A program made the position numbers and the translations under genes. A stretch of 64,000 nucleotides of DNA from Photobacterium piscicola (GTDB lineage: Bacteria; Pseudomonadota; Gammaproteobacteria; Enterobacterales; Vibrionaceae), in contig NZ_FUZI01000005.1 of assembly GCF_900166965.1 (NCBI RefSeq), forward strand, positions 178,271 to 242,270, read 5' to 3'. A model generated the notes under the pieces. That model searched no databases, was not told where the DNA came from, and saw only the letters and a program-made list of their open reading frames with translations. Every line of letters starts with the position of its first letter. Positions within the stretch are counted from its first letter, which is position 1. Below are positions 12,381-19,718 of the stretch, piece after piece.

Positions 12381-12887
12381 TTATTTGACAACACGTAAGC
12401 TTGGACGACCACGTGGACGTGGTGGCTCATCATCAGGTTCATCACCTTCAGCCGCTTCAGTAACGACTGCAAATGGTGACACTGAAGGAGCAACAACATC
12501 ATCACTGCTCTCGTCTTCTAACGCTTGCTCATCATCATAGATAGCAGTATCAGTATCATATGCTGCTTCTGGCTCGAACATAGTTCCTGCACCGTTTTCA
12601 CGCGCATAAATAGCCAACACAGCATACATAGGTACGATAACTGAGTGTGGACGACCACTGAAACGCGCACTAAAGCTTACCGCTTCATTGCTCAGTTCTA
12701 AGTTGCCCACCGCCATTGGAGCGATGTTAAGGATGATTTGACCATCACTCACAAACTCCATTGGCACCTTAACCCCAGGTAAAGTCGCATCAACGACTAA
12801 ATGTGGCGTTAGGTCATTATCAACCAACCAATCATAAAACGCGCGCAACAAATAAGGGCGGCGCGGCGTCATATTTTCGATATCCAT
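12381..12887 (-). CDS. sspB: SspB, ClpXP specificity adaptor
   Basis: Adaptor that tethers ssrA-tagged proteins to ClpXP. The N-terminal substrate-binding domain (about residues 1-115) is followed by a long acidic linker and a C-terminal ClpX-docking tail, RGRPSLRVVK at 159-168, which matches the XB motif (LRVVK) exactly. The length of 168 residues is typical. It follows sspA with a 2-nt gap and is co-transcribed with it. Confidence 0.97.
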   Translation of the reverse strand: MDIENMTPRRPYLLRAFYDWLVDNDLTPHLVVDATLPGVKVPMEFVSDGQIILNIAPMAVGNLELSNEAVSFSARFSGRPHSVIVPMYAVLAIYARENGAGTMFEPEAAYDTDTAIYDDEQALEDESSDDVVAPSVSPFAVVTEAAEGDEPDDEPPRPRGRPSLRVVK

Positions 12888-12889
12888 AA

Positions 12890-13528
12890 TTACTGGCCAG
12901 CTAAACGCATTTCACGTTCAGCTTCAGTTAAAGAAGCAAGGAATGAATCACGTTCAAATACGCGCGTCATGTATGCTTTCACTTCTTTAGCACCAGTACC
13001 ACTTAGCTCAATACCCATTTCAGGTAAACGCCATAGTAGTGGAGCAAGGTAGCAATCAACTAAGCTAAATTCATCACTCATAAAGAATGGGTATTCAGCA
13101 AATACAGGTGCTAACGCTAATAACTCTTCACGTAATTGCTTACGTGCTTTATCGGCTTCATCAGCAGTACCTGAGTTAATCTTATTCGCTAGTGAGTACC
13201 AGTTACGTTCAACACGGTACATCATTAAACGACTATTACCACGGGCAACAGGATAAACAGGCATTAGAGGTGGGTGAGGGAAACGCTCATCCAAGTACTC
13301 CATGATAATGTTAGCTTGGTATAGCGCTAATTCGCGATCAACCAATGTTGGAACTGAACTGTATGGGTTCAGTTCTAACAGATCTTCCGGCAGGCTCATT
13401 GGATCAACCAGCTCAATTTCAACACTAACGCCTTTTTCAGCTAGTACGATACGCACCTGATGGCTGTAGATGTCTGAAGCATCAGAATACAGAGTCATCA
13501 CAGAGCGTTTATTGGCAGCAACAGCCAT
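12890..13528 (-). CDS. sspA: SspA, stringent starvation protein A
   Basis: RNA polymerase-associated protein with a glutathione-S-transferase-like fold that modifies transcription under starvation and acid stress. The frame is open to 13582, but the start is placed at 13528: the protein then begins MAVAANKRSVMTL as in E. coli, and a strong GGAGGGG ribosome site stands just upstream. The segment PHPPLMPVYPVARG, known to be critical in SspA, is intact. The product has 212 residues. It sits directly downstream of the petC terminator. Confidence 0.96.
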   Translation of the reverse strand: MAVAANKRSVMTLYSDASDIYSHQVRIVLAEKGVSVEIELVDPMSLPEDLLELNPYSSVPTLVDRELALYQANIIMEYLDERFPHPPLMPVYPVARGNSRLMMYRVERNWYSLANKINSGTADEADKARKQLREELLALAPVFAEYPFFMSDEFSLVDCYLAPLLWRLPEMGIELSGTGAKEVKAYMTRVFERDSFLASLTEAEREMRLAGQ

Positions 13529-13553
13529 CAACCCCTCCAGTATATTTAATACA

Positions 13554-13585
13554 CAAAAAGCAATGGAGGCTTGAGCCCCCATTGC
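13554..13585 (-). terminator. Terminator of the petABC operon
   Basis: On the minus strand GCAATGGGGGCT (13585-13574) pairs with AGCCTCCATTGC (13571-13560) with one G-U pair. A TTTTTG tract follows. It lies between petC and the sspA ribosome-binding site. Confidence 0.88.
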
Positions 13586-13613
13586 GAGATTCTTAACCCA
13601 CTAGATTACCTTA

Positions 13614-14351
13614 TCAGTGGACATCACGCCAATATTCTTTCTTCAACAACACAGTTAATACTAAGAATATAACAATAAATCCCATCACCCACAGCCCTAA
13701 TCGCTGTCGTTCCAACTTCATTGGCTCAGCGGAATAATCTAAAAAATTCACCAAATCACGTACCGCAGTATCGTATTGTTGTGAATTTAAGCGGCCACTG
13801 CCATCGGTTTCAATGCCCATCAAAACTTGAGTTGGACTGCCATCGATCATTTGAGTTTCATAGATTCTACGCGGTACCCCTTGTAATTCTTCTAATACAT
13901 GGGGCATTCCAACACTAGGAAAAAGGCTATTATTCACTCCAAACGGACGCTCAGGATCAGCATAAAATGAATGTAAATAAGTATATAACCAATCAGTTCC
14001 TCGCACCCTTGCCACCATAGTCAAATCAGGTGTAGGCGCACCAAAAGAAGCTGCAGCGTATTGTTTTGACATTGCATTTGTCATTAAATCGCCAATTTTT
14101 GCATTCGGGTTAAACATTAAATTTTGCTGCATAAGATCCAAAGGGATCCCTAAATCTGTAGCAACCCTTTCATAACGTTGATATTGAGTCGAATGACAAC
14201 CTGCACAATAATTGATAAACAATTGCGCACCACGTTGTAAAGACGTTTGATCGGTTAAATCATTATTTGCAGCTTGTAAATTGGCGCTTCCACCACCAGC
14301 AATAGCACTGGTCGGCAGCCACAGCAGTAATGCTACAATCCATTGTTTCAT
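13614..14351 (-). CDS. petC: Cytochrome c1 subunit of the bc1 complex
   Basis: Haem-c subunit of ubiquinol-cytochrome c oxidoreductase, periplasmic and anchored in the inner membrane. A signal peptide (about 1-18, ending SAIA) precedes the haem-binding motif CAGCH at residues 49-53. A single C-terminal membrane anchor lies at about 219-236. The length of 245 residues is normal. It overlaps petB by 4 nt as the last gene of petABC, and the operon ends at the hairpin at 13554-13585. Confidence 0.96.
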   Translation of the reverse strand: MKQWIVALLLWLPTSAIAGGGSANLQAANNDLTDQTSLQRGAQLFINYCAGCHSTQYQRYERVATDLGIPLDLMQQNLMFNPNAKIGDLMTNAMSKQYAAASFGAPTPDLTMVARVRGTDWLYTYLHSFYADPERPFGVNNSLFPSVGMPHVLEELQGVPRRIYETQMIDGSPTQVLMGIETDGSGRLNSQQYDTAVRDLVNFLDYSAEPMKLERQRLGLWVMGFIVIFLVLTVLLKKEYWRDVH

Positions 14352-15613
14352 TTGAAGTTCACCCTCTTCGGTAGCGGTTGAGTCGCTTCATTTTTACTGT
14401 AGAAAAACAACACAATAAAAAACATAAAATAGGTAAAACTAAACATCTGCGCTAATACTGTAAATAATGGAGTAACAGGCAACGCCCCTAAAATGCCCAA
14501 CGCAATAAAACTCACCGTAAACTGAGCCAAATTAATCAAATGCCATTTACTGCGATAACGGAACGAGCGCACTCGACAACGATCAAACCATGGTAACAAG
14601 AACAGAAAGATGATCGCAGCCCCCATCGCTGCAACCCCAAGTAGCTTATCAGGCACAGCGCGTAAAATGGCATAAAACGGAGTGAAGTACCAAACAGGAG
14701 CAATATGCTCAGGCGTTTTCATCGGGTTAGCCGCTTCAAAATTTGGCGCTTCTAAAAAATAGCCGCCCATTTCAGGTGCAAAAAAGATCACATAACTAAA
14801 GAACAGTGCAAATATAGCGACGCCAATCAAATCTTTTACCGTCCCATACGGATGAAAGGGGATCGAATCAATAATGTCGTATTTTTTAGTATAGTCTTCA
14901 TGAAACGTAAACTGGGTCTGATAATCATCGCCTTGGCTACCTTTAGGTAACTTAGTATCAATGCCATCAGGATTATTTGAGCCTACCTCATGCAACGCCA
15001 GCACATGTAATACCACCAGCAATAACAACACTAACGGTAATGCAATAACATGCAATGCAAAGAAACGGTTAAGGGTTGCGCCAGAAATAACATAATCACC
15101 ACGAATCCATAAGGTGAGATCATCGCCGATCACAGGGATCGCACCAAACAAGGAAATGATAACCTGTGCCCCCCAATAAGACATCTGCCCCCACGGTAGC
15201 AAATACCCCATAAAAGCTTCAGCCATTAGCACTAAAAAGATCAACATTCCAAACAACCATAATAGCTCGCGTGGTTTTTGATAAGATCCATAAATTAGGC
15301 CACGGAACATATGTAAATAGATCACCACAAAAAATGCGGATGCGCCGGTCGAATGCATATAGCGTAATAGCCACCCATACTCAACGTCACGCATGATGTA
15401 CTCAATGGAGGCAAATGCACCATCGGCTGACGGTACGTAATTCATGGTTAGCCAAATTCCCGTAATAATCTGATTCACCAGTACTAGCATCGCTAAAGAA
15501 CCAAACACATACCAAAAGTTAAAGTTCTTTGGCATTGGATATTGAGACAAATGCTTACGGTATGCATTGGTTACAGGTAATCGTTTATCGATCCAATCAA
15601 CTAAGCCCGCCAT
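14348..15613 (-). CDS. petB: Cytochrome b subunit of the bc1 complex
   Basis: Eight-helix membrane subunit carrying both b haems and the quinol sites of complex III. Haem-ligand histidine candidates are H87 and H101 in helix B and H188 and H203 in helix D. The spacing in helix D is 15, one residue more than in mitochondrial cytochrome b; from memory other gammaproteobacteria share this. The Qo-site PEWY-type segment reads PVWYF in this protein. The length of 421 residues fits. It overlaps petA by 1 nt and petC by 4 nt. Confidence 0.96.
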   Translation of the reverse strand: MAGLVDWIDKRLPVTNAYRKHLSQYPMPKNFNFWYVFGSLAMLVLVNQIITGIWLTMNYVPSADGAFASIEYIMRDVEYGWLLRYMHSTGASAFFVVIYLHMFRGLIYGSYQKPRELLWLFGMLIFLVLMAEAFMGYLLPWGQMSYWGAQVIISLFGAIPVIGDDLTLWIRGDYVISGATLNRFFALHVIALPLVLLLLVVLHVLALHEVGSNNPDGIDTKLPKGSQGDDYQTQFTFHEDYTKKYDIIDSIPFHPYGTVKDLIGVAIFALFFSYVIFFAPEMGGYFLEAPNFEAANPMKTPEHIAPVWYFTPFYAILRAVPDKLLGVAAMGAAIIFLFLLPWFDRCRVRSFRYRSKWHLINLAQFTVSFIALGILGALPVTPLFTVLAQMFSFTYFMFFIVLFFYSKNEATQPLPKRVNFK

Positions 15614-16203
15614 TATGCAGTCTCCTTATCAAGCCCAATCAAAATGGTGTCATCGTTTAAAAATTGATGTGGCGGCACCACCAAATTAAGTGGAGCTGGA
15701 ACGCCTGCAAATACTCGCCCTGCCATATCAAAGGTTGAACCATGACATGGACAAAAAAAGCCAGCGGCAATACCACTGACTTGATCACTAAAGCTATTGG
15801 GTAAATACGTTGGCGAACACCCAAGATGAGTACAGATACCGACAGCTAAAAATATTTCAGGCTTTAATGAACGGTAAGCATTTTGGGCATAATTCGGTTG
15901 CTGTGGTTCATCTGAATCGGGATCTCGAAGTTGATTATCATGGGTGGTTAACTGTTGTAAGACGGCCTGACTGCGGCGCACAATCCACACAGGCTTTCCT
16001 CGCCATTCAACACGAATCATTTGTCCATCAACTAATTTACTAATGTTGACTTTAACTGGAGCACCAGCCGCTTTCGCTTTTTCACTGGGGTTCCATGATT
16101 TAATAAATGGGATTGCAATTGCAACCGCACCAATACCGCCAACAACCGATGTTGTCGCCGTTAAAAAGCGACGTCTTCCATTATTTATTCGCACATTGCT
16201 CAT
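15613..16203 (-). CDS. petA: Rieske iron-sulfur subunit of the bc1 complex
   Basis: Carries the 2Fe-2S cluster that takes the first electron from ubiquinol. A twin-arginine-like N-terminus (RRRFL at 10-14) precedes one membrane helix at about 18-36, so Tat-dependent insertion is expected. Cluster ligands are in CTHLGC (C124, H126) and CPCHGS (C151, H154), with C129 and C153 forming the usual disulfide. The 196-residue length is typical. It is the first gene of petABC. Upstream lies about 240 bp of non-coding DNA and then the heptamer repeat. Confidence 0.97.
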   Translation of the reverse strand: MSNVRINNGRRRFLTATTSVVGGIGAVAIAIPFIKSWNPSEKAKAAGAPVKVNISKLVDGQMIRVEWRGKPVWIVRRSQAVLQQLTTHDNQLRDPDSDEPQQPNYAQNAYRSLKPEIFLAVGICTHLGCSPTYLPNSFSDQVSGIAAGFFCPCHGSTFDMAGRVFAGVPAPLNLVVPPHQFLNDDTILIGLDKETA

Positions 16204-16446
16204 CCATTTTCTCCAATAGCTCCTGCTTGGATTTTTTATTGGTTCTTTTTTTATATCCCTGATATTTAACTTGAGGCCTAACTAAAAAGAATACAGTAAC
16301 AATTTTGCTACAATTTTAAATTATCACCAACATCTAAAGAATAAGTAAAGGTCAACATATTCACAAGTTCAAGCCCTTGTTTAGCAACAAATGTTGGATA
16401 TAGGGTGTTTTTCGTTATTATGCATGGGTGTTTATAGGAAAACAGC
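16204..16446. other. Non-coding region upstream of petA
   Basis: AT-rich spacer that must hold the petA promoter on the minus strand. I could not choose a convincing -10/-35 pair. Distant complementary segments CCAACAT (16328-16334) and ATGTTGG (16391-16397) enclose a small ACAAG/CTTGT stem, but nothing identifies an RNA gene. The open frame here on the minus strand exists only because the heptamer repeat has no stop codons. Confidence 0.6.
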
Positions 16447-16560
16447 AGGTGCGAGGTGCGAGGTGCGAGGTGCGAGGTGCGAGGTGCGAGGTGCGAGGTG
16501 CGAGGTGCGAGGTGCGAGGTGCGAGGTGCGAGGTGCGAGGTGCGAGGTGCGAGGTGCGAG
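16447..16560. repeat. Perfect 7-bp tandem repeat, unit AGGTGCG, 16.3 copies
   Basis: One hundred and fourteen bases consist of 16 identical AGGTGCG units plus AG, without a mismatch. Because 7 is not a multiple of 3, the array reads as the same heptapeptide in all three frames of each strand (GARCEVR on plus, LAPRTSH on minus) with no stop codons. This creates spurious open frames on both strands. It lies between the rpsI terminator and the petA upstream region. The absence of decay points to recent expansion or ongoing slippage. Confidence 0.98.
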
Positions 16561-16606
16561 AATATTCTATTGAAGATAAGAAACAATACTTTCATAGAAA
16601 ATAATC

Positions 16607-16639
16607 AAAAAAAAAGCCCAACCCGAGGGCTGAGCTTTT
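16607..16639 (-). terminator. Terminator of the rplM-rpsI operon
   Basis: On the minus strand AAAAGCTCAGCCC pairs with GGGTTGGGCTTTT, including a few G-U pairs, and is followed by further T residues. It sits 41 nt beyond the rpsI stop. Confidence 0.88.
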
Positions 16640-16680
16640 CTGTACACAGTAAACCAGATATAAAATCTGGAAGCGTAATA

Positions 16681-17073
16681 TTAACGCTTAGAGAACTGTG
16701 GACGACGACGTGCTTTACGTAGACCAACTTTCTTACGTTCAACGCAACGAGCGTCGCGAGTAACGTAGCCAGCTGCACGTAGAGCAGGACGTAGAGTTTC
16801 ATCGTATTCCATAAGAGCACGAGTGATACCGTGACGGATAGCACCAGATTGACCAGTGATACCACCACCTTTAACAGTGATGTATAGGTCAAAATTCTCA
16901 GTCATACCTACAAGCTCAAGAGGCTGAAGAACTACCATGCGCGCTGTTGGGCGGCTGAAGTACTCTTCGATGCTACGCTTGTTGATTACGATGTTGCCAG
17001 TACCCGGTTTGATGAAAACGCGAGCTGCTGAGCTTTTACGGCGACCAGTGCCGTAGTATTGATTCTCTGCCAT
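16681..17073 (-). CDS. rpsI: Ribosomal protein S9
   Basis: Small-subunit protein whose C-terminal tail reaches the P-site tRNA. The start is set at 17073 ([15 protein letters not shown]), giving 130 residues as in E. coli; the frame is open a further five codons upstream. The conserved C-terminus RRRPQFSKR is intact. It is co-transcribed with rplM, 15 nt downstream of its stop, and followed by a strong terminator. Confidence 0.98.
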   Translation of the reverse strand: MAENQYYGTGRRKSSAARVFIKPGTGNIVINKRSIEEYFSRPTARMVVLQPLELVGMTENFDLYITVKGGGITGQSGAIRHGITRALMEYDETLRPALRAAGYVTRDARCVERKKVGLRKARRRPQFSKR

Positions 17074-17088
17074 TGTCATAATTCCCAA

Positions 17089-17517
17089 TTAGATGTCTAG
17101 TACTTTAGGCTGTTGTGCAGCATGGTTGTGCTCAGTACCTGCGTAAACTTTAAGCTTACGGAACATAGCACGGCCTAGAGGACCTTTTGGAAGCATGCCT
17201 TTAACAGCAGTTTCAATAACCATTTCTGGTTTCTTAGCAATTAGCTTATCAAAGCTGATTGACTTAAGGCCGCCGATGAAGCCAGTGTGGTGGTGGTACA
17301 TTTTATCTGTACGCTTTGCACCAGTTACTGCTACTTTCTCAGCATTGATAACTACAATGTAGTCACCAGTGTCAACGTGTGGAGTGTACTCCGGCTTGTG
17401 CTTGCCACGTAGACGAGAAGCGATTTCAGTTGATAGACGACCTAGAGTTTTACCTTCAGCGTCAACAACATACCAGTCACGTTTTACAGTTTCTGGTTTA
17501 GCAACGAAAGTTTTCAT
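17089..17517 (-). CDS. rplM: Ribosomal protein L13
   Basis: Large-subunit protein that binds 23S rRNA early in assembly. Its 142 residues match E. coli L13; it begins [20 protein letters not shown] and contains the [10 protein letters not shown] segment typical of the family. It is the first gene of rplM-rpsI. In E. coli L13 represses its own operon through the leader, and the 130-nt upstream region here is strongly structured. Confidence 0.98.
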   Translation of the reverse strand: MKTFVAKPETVKRDWYVVDAEGKTLGRLSTEIASRLRGKHKPEYTPHVDTGDYIVVINAEKVAVTGAKRTDKMYHHHTGFIGGLKSISFDKLIAKKPEMVIETAVKGMLPKGPLGRAMFRKLKVYAGTEHNHAAQQPKVLDI

Positions 17518-17539
17518 GCTAATTAATACCCATTATTTA

Positions 17540-17650
17540 AATAGTTTCACTTACTAGAACCATCGAATGATGATTCCTCTGTTAAGAGCCCAGTCATCAC
17601 CCCTTCGAGTGGGTGGCACTCCTGGCTTTCGCCATACAGGTACGGTGGGT
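17540..17650 (-). promoter_or_regulatory. Structured 5' leader of rplM-rpsI, candidate L13 autoregulatory element
   Basis: On the minus strand the leader contains TGGC-GAAA-GCCA (a GNRA-capped hairpin). It also has two overlapping alternatives: GAGTG pairing with CACTC around a CCACC loop, or CACCC pairing with GGGTG, supported by an outer CCAG/CTGG pair. The two share bases and cannot form together. The L13 autoregulation is known in E. coli; its mechanism in this sequence is inferred. Confidence 0.6.
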
Positions 17651-17656
17651 CGCAAG

Positions 17657-17710
17657 ATTATAGAGAAGGGTGCGGAAAAAATCACCTTTTTTCCCAAAAA
17701 AATTGTTTTT
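17657..17710 (-). promoter_or_regulatory. rplM-rpsI promoter with A/T-rich upstream tract
   Basis: A perfect TATAAT is read on the minus strand at 17662-17657. The -35 at 17 bp (GTGATT) is poor. Runs of A and T (about 17676-17710) just upstream look like an UP element, usual for ribosomal-protein promoters, and could compensate. Confidence 0.6.
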
Positions 17711-17816
17711 TTTTCATATCGACGCTCATTAATTGCTAATTAGGCCAATAAATCACAATTTAAAGTGTGTTAATTACCCTTTAGATATGACGAATCTTAA
17801 AAAAACGAATTTCCCT

Positions 17817-18971
17817 TTATTCATCGACCAAATGAGGTCGAGCTAAATATTGTTCACTTTGCATTTCAATTAGCCGCGAACAACAGCGTTTAAATTCAAA
17901 CAGTAATCGTCCGTTAGTATAAAGTTCAGTTAAAGGCACTTCCGCGGAGATAATTAAGGTGACATGGCGCTCATAAAACTCATCCACCATCGCAATAAAG
18001 CGCCGAGCAGCATCTTGGTGCTCAGTCATCACGCGAACATCAGCAACTAACACTGTGTGGTACACCTGGGCGATTTCAATATAATCATTTTGACTGCGCG
18101 CCGTTTGGCATAATTGATAAAAACTAAATTGCACGATGCCATTCGCCTCACGTTGAGCCGTGATTGAGCGCTGATTAATAACAATTATTTTCTCATTATA
18201 ACGAGGCTCAAAACTTAGCTGTTCAAAATAATCCGCTAAATTTTGATTAGCTTGCGGCCCTAACGGTGAATAATATATTGCCGCTTGCACCAATGACCGT
18301 AAGCGATAATCAATCCCCGCATCAACATTAACCACCTCACAATGTTGCTCAATAAGTGCAATCGCAGGTAAAAATCGTGCACGTTGCAAACCATTTCGAT
18401 ATAACTCATGGGGAGCGATGTTCGACGTTGCGACTAAAGTAATGCCGCGTTGAAATAAGGCTTCAAGTAACGTTGCCAAAATCATCGCATCGGTAATATC
18501 ACTGACAAAAAATTCATCAAAACAAATAATATCGGTTTGTTGTTTAAAATTATCCGCCACATGCTCCAATGGATTCTCAATGCCATCAAGTTGTTGCAGC
18601 TGTTGATGAACCCGATACATAAAACGGTGAAAATGAATTCGCATTTTTCGTTGGGTTGGCAAACACTCAAAAAAGGTATCGACTAAATAGGTTTTCCCAC
18701 GTCCGACTCCACCCCAAAAATACAGCCCTCTAACTGGCACGATATCTGCTTTAGTCTTTGGTGTTAACAATGTTGACGATAGCAATAATGCTTTGGCTGC
18801 AGAAGATAATCGTTGCCATCGCGTCGTAATGGGTAATGGTGTAACAGGTTCCAGCAACCGATGATATAAATCATCCAGATGCGTAACGGCATTGGCTTGG
18901 GCTGGGTCTGCAAAAAAATCAATACGTTGCAGATCGGCATGGTATTGCGTGAGCGGTGTCAGCGTCGTCAT
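17817..18971 (-). CDS. zapE: ZapE, AFG1-like division-associated ATPase
   Basis: AAA-type ATPase that in E. coli associates with the Z ring under stress and reduces FtsZ polymer stability. With the start at 18971 (MTTLTPLTQYHADL, preceded by AAAAGGGATC) it has 384 residues. The frame is open 28 codons further upstream, but that extension looks non-native. Walker A GGVGRGKT is at 87-94 and Walker B ICFDEF near 149. It diverges from zapG across about 180 nt. Confidence 0.93.
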   Translation of the reverse strand: MTTLTPLTQYHADLQRIDFFADPAQANAVTHLDDLYHRLLEPVTPLPITTRWQRLSSAAKALLLSSTLLTPKTKADIVPVRGLYFWGGVGRGKTYLVDTFFECLPTQRKMRIHFHRFMYRVHQQLQQLDGIENPLEHVADNFKQQTDIICFDEFFVSDITDAMILATLLEALFQRGITLVATSNIAPHELYRNGLQRARFLPAIALIEQHCEVVNVDAGIDYRLRSLVQAAIYYSPLGPQANQNLADYFEQLSFEPRYNEKIIVINQRSITAQREANGIVQFSFYQLCQTARSQNDYIEIAQVYHTVLVADVRVMTEHQDAARRFIAMVDEFYERHVTLIISAEVPLTELYTNGRLLFEFKRCCSRLIEMQSEQYLARPHLVDE

Positions 18972-19149
18972 TTGATGAGATCCCTTTTCATCTATTACTG
19001 GAATAATCACAGCATACGTCATCACAATATATGATTGAATCAGTATCATGCGCAACTAGCTCAAGGTATAGTAGTAGCGTTATTACGCTCGAACAAACAG
19101 CGACTTGACTGAAAAACACGTATTAACACTAAAATCACAAGGAGTTATC

Positions 19150-19617
19150 ATGGTTATGAGTTGGATTATTGCAATTGCTATTTTTATTGCGGGAATCTTT
19201 GTTGGTTCCATTATAAGTCGGTTAACAAACAAAAACCAAAATCAGCACTCGTCATTAAAAAAAGATCTCGATAAATCAAAATATGAATTAGAGCAATATC
19301 GCCAAGAACTTGTCGACCATTTTGCTCGTAGCGCTGAGTTACTCGACAATGTATCTAAAGATTACGGTAAGCTCTACGAGCACATGGCCAAGACATCAGC
19401 GGAGTTGATGCCTAATTTACCGACCCAAGACAATCCATTTGCACAACGAATCACCACCTTAGAGCCAGTGGAAAACGACACCCCCATTGAAGATGAAGTA
19501 ATGGATCACCAACCGCGTGACTACGCCAATGGTGCAACCGGCTTGTTTAGTGATAAGCCAACCACCATTAAAGATAACGATATGGCGGCATCAGCACAGT
19601 CAGCAAAAGCAAGCTAG
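19150..19617 (+). CDS. zapG: ZapG (YhcB, DUF1043), inner-membrane envelope/division protein
   Basis: Small membrane-anchored cytoplasmic protein linked in E. coli to cell division and envelope synthesis balance. The start is set at 19150 (MVMSWIIAIAIFIAG) because AAGGAG stands upstream at the right distance; the frame is open 15 codons earlier. One N-terminal membrane helix (about 4-22) is followed by a charged, probably coiled-coil cytoplasmic region (about 40-85) and a low-complexity tail. It sits beside zapE and degQ, as in related genomes. Confidence 0.9.
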   Translation: MVMSWIIAIAIFIAGIFVGSIISRLTNKNQNQHSSLKKDLDKSKYELEQYRQELVDHFARSAELLDNVSKDYGKLYEHMAKTSAELMPNLPTQDNPFAQRITTLEPVENDTPIEDEVMDHQPRDYANGATGLFSDKPTTIKDNDMAASAQSAKAS

Positions 19618-19662
19618 TCGTCACTTATACGATCAATACTTCGCTTCAAAAGCATAATTTGG

Positions 19663-19691
19663 GGAACTTAATTCCAGTTAACAAGTCATAA
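19663..19691 (+). promoter_or_regulatory. Sigma-E-like promoter of degQ
   Basis: GGAACTT at 19663-19669 equals the sigma-E -35 consensus. After 16 nt comes TCATAA (19686-19691), close to the sigma-E -10 (TCTAA/TCAAA type, preceded by G). The predicted start of transcription is about 20 nt before the degQ ATG. DegP/DegQ-type proteases are established sigma-E targets. Confidence 0.72.
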
Positions 19692-19705
19692 TTTAACTTG
19701 TTAAC
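19677..19705. promoter_or_regulatory. Perfect 10-bp inverted repeat over the degQ promoter -10
   Basis: GTTAACAAGT (19677-19686) and ACTTGTTAAC (19696-19705) are exact reverse complements separated by 9 nt. The element covers the spacer, the -10 and the expected start site of the sigma-E-like promoter. The lack of a T-tract argues against a zapG terminator. An operator for an unidentified regulator is the simplest reading. Confidence 0.7.
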
Positions 19706-19718
19706 TCGGAGTTAAATC

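Noticed and set aside
12313-12540. Short frames opposite or next to sspB with serine-, leucine- or methionine-rich products
   Set aside because: Shadows of the low-complexity acidic linker of sspB; no independent signal.
16447-16560. Repeat array considered as CRISPR
   Set aside because: Units are 7 bp, contiguous and without spacers; no cas genes in the window.
16308-16722. Open frames on both strands through the heptamer array (repetitive LAPRTSH or GARCEVR peptides)
   Set aside because: They exist only because the 7-bp unit has no stop codon in any frame; there is no ribosome site or non-repeat domain.
18972-19055. Extended N-terminus of ZapE
   Set aside because: A good ribosome site and family-like N-terminus support the internal start at 18971; the same logic was applied to sspA, rpsI, mlaF, zapG, hpf and mshN.
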